The notes under the pieces are model-generated. The model had not been told where the DNA came from. It was given only the letters and a program-made list of their open reading frames with translations, and searched no databases. A stretch of 64,000 nt of DNA from Bifidobacterium felsineum (GTDB taxonomy: Bacteria; Actinomycetota; Actinomycetes; Actinomycetales; Bifidobacteriaceae), in contig NZ_PEBJ01000001.1 in NCBI RefSeq assembly GCF_002802915.1, forward strand, positions 186,001 through 250,000, written 5' to 3'. Below, in pieces: positions 59,633 to 64,000 of this stretch. A program made the translations under genes and the position numbers. Numbering within the stretch: the stretch's first letter is position 1; every line of letters starts with the position of its first letter.

Positions 59633-61744
59633 TTACTGCTGGGTATATGGGATGAACGCCGAAGCTTTGGCGGACTCGTCATACAGCAGCACGTTGGAGC
59701 TTGATGTGCCCGCTGCCTCAGTGGTGAAATTAATGGACAATCCTTCTTGCACAACAGTGCCTGATGCCATTGAAGAGAACGGAGTATTAGCCGGATACCA
59801 GTGCCATGTGCCGCACGGCGCGATGCCGATGCTGTCGGTGTACTGATATTCGTTGCCGTCCCATCCGAATGAGGATGCATCGCATTCCATGTCGTACCCG
59901 TTGGCACTATTCGCCTTAATGGACGAGAACTTGCCGTGGAACGGATAGGAAACACGTGGCGCGGTGGCTATCGGGCCACCACTGCTGACATCTGCTTCGT
60001 TGACTTCGCCGGTGAAGGTGCCATCGTCCTTGACTGTCAGGCCCACCCATTGCGAGCCCTCGCCAGTGGAGAAGAATCGATATTGATTGGCGATTTGCTT
60101 GAATAGCGAAGTATCCACTGCGGAGGAAGAGTCGGCTTTCTTGGAAGTGCCGGACTCCGGCGCGTTCACATCGGCATCGGGCAGGTTCTGCCAATCCGGT
60201 TCGGAGGACTCCACCAGATAGTAGGCGTTCTCGTCGCTTGGGGCGGGCTTCATCTTGACCGTATCAGCTGTGCTGCCGGTACGGCCATCGAACGGTACGA
60301 ACGGATTGGCCTTGTCGGGGCCATATGGGGCAGTGGTGGTTTTGTACTGCGAAGGGTCACGCCAGAGGATAAACGGACGATCGGTATCCACGGCCTTCTG
60401 CTTGGCGGCTTCAGTCAGAGCATCCTTATCGAAGTACCCTTTGCTTTCCAGTCCCTTCAAGTCGGAGCCTGTGGGCACCACCAAGAACAAATCCTGCATG
60501 CGGTATTCTCCACTGGTTGGCAGAGGCATGGCACTTACAGCGCCAAGGGAATACTTCGTGCCATCAGACCAGTAACTCGTCATGCTGTCGTATGGCATCA
60601 GCTCGAATGCGCCGTAGTTCTGCTCAACCAGATAGTCGGCCTTGGAGCTACTGCAGAACGGTTGCTGGATAGAGTCGCAGGCAATCAGCTTATTGTCATA
60701 GGATGAACTGTCGCTGTTATTGTCGTCGGCACCATTTTTGACCAAACGCTGATTGCTGATAGTGATGCATTTGCCCGCATTGGTGCACCAACGTCCGTCG
60801 GTTGCGCTGGTGCTACCGGCCAGAGGAACGTCGGCCATGTTTTCCAACGAATATCCCGTTGTATTGGTGTCGGTGAACGCTTCCTTGGTCTGGGAGGCGT
60901 CGATGCCCTGATACAGCACCACATCCTCACCGGCGCTCAGCTCAGAGCCAGGCTCCGGTGAAGCGCCTGAAACCTTACCTACATATGCCTTTGAGGAAAA
61001 ATGCTTCTTCACCGTCACGCTATGCCCCTGGGACTCCAACTGGGACTTTACCTCATCGACGCTTTTGCCCATCACATCAAGCGGCAGCGCATTGTCATCG
61101 GCTTTGGTGGCCACGCCAACGTAAATGCCGGTATCCTTGGCGTCTTTGACGACCGCCTGACCGGCTTCCGGCAATGTGGCCACTACAGAGCCTTCAGGAT
61201 TCTTCTTGGTGTCAGATACATAAATCTTCTTGTAATGCACCGGCACGTTCATATCAGCCAGCATCTGTGTCACCTTTTGCGCCTGCTGGCCCAGCGTATT
61301 CTTGGGCACACCAGGGCCCGCGGATTCCCGAATCACCACTGTCTGCCCGGTTTTCACACGTTCGCCGGCCTGTGCACCTTGATAGCCGAGGAAAGTGCCA
61401 GATTCCTCGCCGGAGAAGACCTGCGCGGTTTTAGTGGCAAGACCCTTTTCCTCCAGCGCTTTGATTACATCCTTGGCCTTGACCGCTGATTTCTTCTTGC
61501 CTGATACATCGGTGGTCTCCTGCGCGATTGAGCTGGCATCCGGGAGCGTCTTGCCTCCCCAAACTTCCATGCGATAGGTTACGAACAGCGCGACTCCGGC
61601 AATGATAAGAGCTGCGAGCACCGCTGTAAGTATGATGATGAGGCGCTTATTCGTTCGCGGTTGCGCGGCGGACAATTGGGCGCCACATGAGGTACAGAAC
61701 TTACTGTCTTCAGCATTCGAGGCATGGCACTTGGGGCAAATCAT
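59633..61744 (-). CDS. Zinc-ribbon membrane protein with PASTA-like repeats
   Basis: 703 residues. N-terminal zinc ribbon with CPKC (3-6) and CTSC (17-20), then a single membrane helix (about 34-56). The outside part begins with three PASTA-like units (about 85-290; VIKALEEKGLATKTAQVF...GERVKTGQTVVI; VDEVKSQLESQGHSVTV...ELSAGEDVVLYQG), then a large Ser/Asp-rich domain of unknown type. PASTA domains usually sense peptidoglycan fragments; here the kinase domain that normally carries them is missing. Role unknown, cell-wall linked by inference. Confidence 0.82.
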   Translation of the reverse strand: MICPKCHASNAEDSKFCTSCGAQLSAAQPRTNKRLIIILTAVLAALIIAGVALFVTYRMEVWGGKTLPDASSIAQETTDVSGKKKSAVKAKDVIKALEEKGLATKTAQVFSGEESGTFLGYQGAQAGERVKTGQTVVIRESAGPGVPKNTLGQQAQKVTQMLADMNVPVHYKKIYVSDTKKNPEGSVVATLPEAGQAVVKDAKDTGIYVGVATKADDNALPLDVMGKSVDEVKSQLESQGHSVTVKKHFSSKAYVGKVSGASPEPGSELSAGEDVVLYQGIDASQTKEAFTDTNTTGYSLENMADVPLAGSTSATDGRWCTNAGKCITISNQRLVKNGADDNNSDSSSYDNKLIACDSIQQPFCSSSKADYLVEQNYGAFELMPYDSMTSYWSDGTKYSLGAVSAMPLPTSGEYRMQDLFLVVPTGSDLKGLESKGYFDKDALTEAAKQKAVDTDRPFILWRDPSQYKTTTAPYGPDKANPFVPFDGRTGSTADTVKMKPAPSDENAYYLVESSEPDWQNLPDADVNAPESGTSKKADSSSAVDTSLFKQIANQYRFFSTGEGSQWVGLTVKDDGTFTGEVNEADVSSGGPIATAPRVSYPFHGKFSSIKANSANGYDMECDASSFGWDGNEYQYTDSIGIAPCGTWHWYPANTPFSSMASGTVVQEGLSINFTTEAAGTSSSNVLLYDESAKASAFIPYTQQ

Positions 61745-62039
61745 GAGCGTGGCTTCCTTACATCACATATCGGTTGCGGCGATAACGCTGCCGTTGCAGC
61801 CCAACTGTAGTCCTGCGATGCCGTAGAGGATGTTCCTGAGTATCCATAGTGATAGCGGATGTAAGTATTACCGTGCCTTCGGAACGGTGCAAGTCTGGAG
61901 AATCCGCCACAATACGGCGATTTTGCTGGCTGTTGCCCTAGCCGGCTTGTAGGATGTTTCGTGCACATTAACAAATCCGCGGAGCTCTTGACAAATCAGA
62001 AGAACCAAGCCTCGCGTAACCATAAGAAAAGGAGGAACA
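61745..62039 (+). promoter_or_regulatory. leuA upstream region
   Basis: Divergent promoter region between the PASTA-like gene and leuA. TTGACA at 61988-61993 is a candidate -35, but I see no matching -10 at normal distance. No terminator or leader peptide with Leu codons is evident. Confidence 0.35.
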
Positions 62040-63956
62040 ATGGGTCAGGATCAATCATCCGTTTTTGATCTCGCAGCGGTTGCCGCAGCGTCCAATGGGG
62101 GGAACAACGACCCGCTGCTGCCTCCGGCACGATTCATCGGCGACCCGCAGAAACCCAGCCGCATGCCCTACAACAAGTACGTGGCATACGACAAGCAGGT
62201 TCCGTTTGATTACCCGGAGCGCACTTGGCCGGGTAAGCGACTGCAGCGTGCACCGCGTTGGTGCTCGGTCGACCTTCGCGACGGCAACCAGGCCCTCGTG
62301 AACCCAATGGATTCTGAGCGTAAGCTGCGCTTCTGGAATCTTCTGGTCTCCATGGGATTCAAGGAGATCGAGGTGGGCTTCCCGTCCGCTTCCGAAACCG
62401 ACTTTGACTTCATCCGCATGCTCATCGAGCGTGAACTGATTCCGGATGATGTGACCATCGTGGTTTTGACCCAGTGCCGTGAGCACCTGATTCGTCGTAC
62501 TTACGAGGCTTTGAAGGGCGCCAAGCGCGCCATCGTGCACTTCTACAACTCCGTCTCCGTGCTGCAGCGCGAGGTCGTGTTCCGCAAGAACAAGGAAGAG
62601 ATCAAGAAGCTTGCCACCGATGCCGCCGAATTGTGCAAGGACCTCGAATCCGAAGCCAAGGGCATCGATCTCTACTACGAGTACTCGCCGGAATCCTTCA
62701 CCGGCACCGAGCCGGAATACGCCGTCGAGGTGTGCAACGCCGTGATCGGCGTGATCAAGCCCACCCCTGAGCATCCGATGATCATCAACCTGCCGGCCAC
62801 CGTGGAAATGACCACGCCGAACGTGTTCGCCGACGAAGTGGAATACGTCTCCACCCATCTGGACGACCGCGATGCCGTGGTGCTCTCCCTGCACCCGCAC
62901 AACGACGAGGGCATGGGCGTGGCCGCCACCGAGCTGGCCGTGCTCGCCGGCGCCGACCGTGTGGAAGGCTGCCTGCTGGGCAACGGCGAACGTACCGGCA
63001 ACGTTGATCTCGTGACTTTGGGTCTCAACATGCTCACCCAGGGCCTTGACCCACAGCTCGACCTCTCCAACGTGCCGGAAATCCGCAAGACCGTTGAATA
63101 CTGCAACCAGATCAAGATCTCCGAGCGCCACCCGTACGCCGGCAACTTCGTGTTCACCGCCTTCTCCGGCTCCCATCAGGACGCCATCAAGAAGGGCCTC
63201 GAAGCCCGTCAGGTGGCCGCCGAGCGCGCTGGTGCCGATCTCGACAACTTCGTCTGGCTGGTCCCATACCTGCCGATCGATCCGAAGGATATCGGCCGCA
63301 CCTACGAGGCCATCATCCGCGTCAACTCCCAGTCCGGCAAGGGTGGCATGGCCTACTTGCTCAAGACCAACCACAACCTCGACCTGCCGAAGCGCCTGCA
63401 GGTGGAGTTCGACAAGATCGTGCAGAAGTACGCGGACGACACCAAGAAGGAAGTCAAGGACGAGGATATCTGGCGTCTGTTCAAGGACGAGTACCTGCCG
63501 GTCGAACAGTCCGGCATGACCGCCGCCGGCGTGGTCGTGGGCGATACTCACGATGCCTCTCTGGCTCCATGGGGCCGCCTGAAGCTCCTCAAGGTGTCCA
63601 TCAGCTCCGGCGAAGACGGCTCCGACACCGTGCTCAAGGCCCGCCTGCTCGACCGCGGCGTGAACGTGGGCGTGGACGAGCCGGTGGAGCGCGAGGTCTC
63701 CGGCATGGGCAACGGACCGATCGCCGCCTTCCTCAACGCCATCTCCAACTTCGGCGTGGATGCCTCCATCATGGACTACGTGGAACACACGATGTCCGTA
63801 GGCACCAACGCCATGGCAGCCTCCTACGTGGAATGCCAGGTCGGTGAGGCCGATGACGCGCAGATCGTCTGGGGCGTGGGCATCGATTCGTCCATCACCA
63901 CCAGCGCCCTGAAGGCCATCATCTCCGCCATCAACCGTTCCCGTCGCGCTCGCTGA
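62040..63956 (+). CDS. leuA: 2-isopropylmalate synthase
   Basis: First committed step of leucine synthesis: condenses 2-oxoisovalerate with acetyl-CoA. 638 residues, the actinobacterial long form with an N-terminal extension of about 70. Catalytic motif SVDLRDGNQALVNPMD, metal ligands HPHNDEG with ATELAVLAGADRVEGCLLGNGERTGN, and a C-terminal regulatory domain (GQVVVGDTH-like, GVNVGVDEPV, VECQVGEADDAQIVWGVG) for leucine feedback. AAGGAGG precedes the ATG. It stands alone with a 295-base promoter region. Confidence 0.95.
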   Translation: MGQDQSSVFDLAAVAAASNGGNNDPLLPPARFIGDPQKPSRMPYNKYVAYDKQVPFDYPERTWPGKRLQRAPRWCSVDLRDGNQALVNPMDSERKLRFWNLLVSMGFKEIEVGFPSASETDFDFIRMLIERELIPDDVTIVVLTQCREHLIRRTYEALKGAKRAIVHFYNSVSVLQREVVFRKNKEEIKKLATDAAELCKDLESEAKGIDLYYEYSPESFTGTEPEYAVEVCNAVIGVIKPTPEHPMIINLPATVEMTTPNVFADEVEYVSTHLDDRDAVVLSLHPHNDEGMGVAATELAVLAGADRVEGCLLGNGERTGNVDLVTLGLNMLTQGLDPQLDLSNVPEIRKTVEYCNQIKISERHPYAGNFVFTAFSGSHQDAIKKGLEARQVAAERAGADLDNFVWLVPYLPIDPKDIGRTYEAIIRVNSQSGKGGMAYLLKTNHNLDLPKRLQVEFDKIVQKYADDTKKEVKDEDIWRLFKDEYLPVEQSGMTAAGVVVGDTHDASLAPWGRLKLLKVSISSGEDGSDTVLKARLLDRGVNVGVDEPVEREVSGMGNGPIAAFLNAISNFGVDASIMDYVEHTMSVGTNAMAASYVECQVGEADDAQIVWGVGIDSSITTSALKAIISAINRSRRAR

Positions 63957-64000
63957 GTCGTAAAAGCGGATAACCCCGCATAACCCGCAGCGGATATAAA

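Noticed and set aside
62055..63788. 577-codon minus-strand frame opposite leuA
   Set aside because: Shadow of leuA; His/Gly/Val-rich translation without start signals.

Overview
The window looks like a stretch of a Bifidobacterium chromosome, most probably B. longum or a close relative. This rests on gene content and protein character, not on a database search: high-GC actinobacterial coding sequence, sucrose phosphorylase with two MFS sugar carriers and a LacI repressor, a dnaK-grpE-dnaJ-hspR operon preceded by HAIR elements, a compact actinobacterial Tad pilus locus, a sortase-assembled fimbrial locus, and two tandem ilvC genes. There are 48 convincing protein genes, one candidate leader peptide, no tRNA or rRNA that I can see, no CRISPR array, and no insertion sequence with a transposase.

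Layout. 1-5036: fructose-bisphosphate aldolase, a DUF1963 protein, purA and an overlapping pair of fluoride-channel genes (crcB), the first with long Ala/Pro-rich extensions. 5170-11206: a branched-chain amino acid ABC system (livH-livM-livG-livF, then the binding lipoprotein); LivH carries an extra secreted domain at its N-terminus. 11297-17898: a sucrose module (sucrose phosphorylase, two MFS transporters, LacI regulator) with paired TCGAACCGGTTCGA operators. 17914-22779: an MHS-family transporter behind a leader-peptide/terminator arrangement, then ilvC1 and ilvC2. 22871-28173 (minus strand): a GH13 alpha-glucosidase, a LacI regulator and malQ, sharing a TGACAACGAT-type operator.

28481-34967: dnaK, grpE, dnaJ and hspR, interrupted by three different repeat insertions, then a HAD hydrolase and a DedA protein. 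35122-40189: Tad/Flp pilus genes in two blocks, each preceded by a copy of one 66-bp element containing DnaA-box-like sequences. 40264-45468: a lipid kinase, TetR, dnaX and recR. 45478-52741: class C sortase divergent from a large LPXTG adhesin and a major pilin. 52742-53866: about 1.1 kb of repeat-bearing non-coding DNA. 53867-64000: a small membrane protein, aspartokinase split into catalytic and ACT genes, asd, a DUF5701 protein, a metallophosphoesterase, a zinc-ribbon/PASTA membrane protein and leuA.

Functionally the window joins amino-acid supply (lysC, asd, ilvC x2, leuA, liv transporter), alpha-glucoside and sucrose use, protein folding stress, and two separate surface pilus systems. 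The most unusual signals are non-coding: the duplicated 66-bp Tad element, the 163-bp multi-hairpin element between grpE and dnaJ, a dispersed palindromic repeat that has entered grpE in frame, the matched srtC/fimB promoters, and the leader/attenuator upstream of the MHS transporter.
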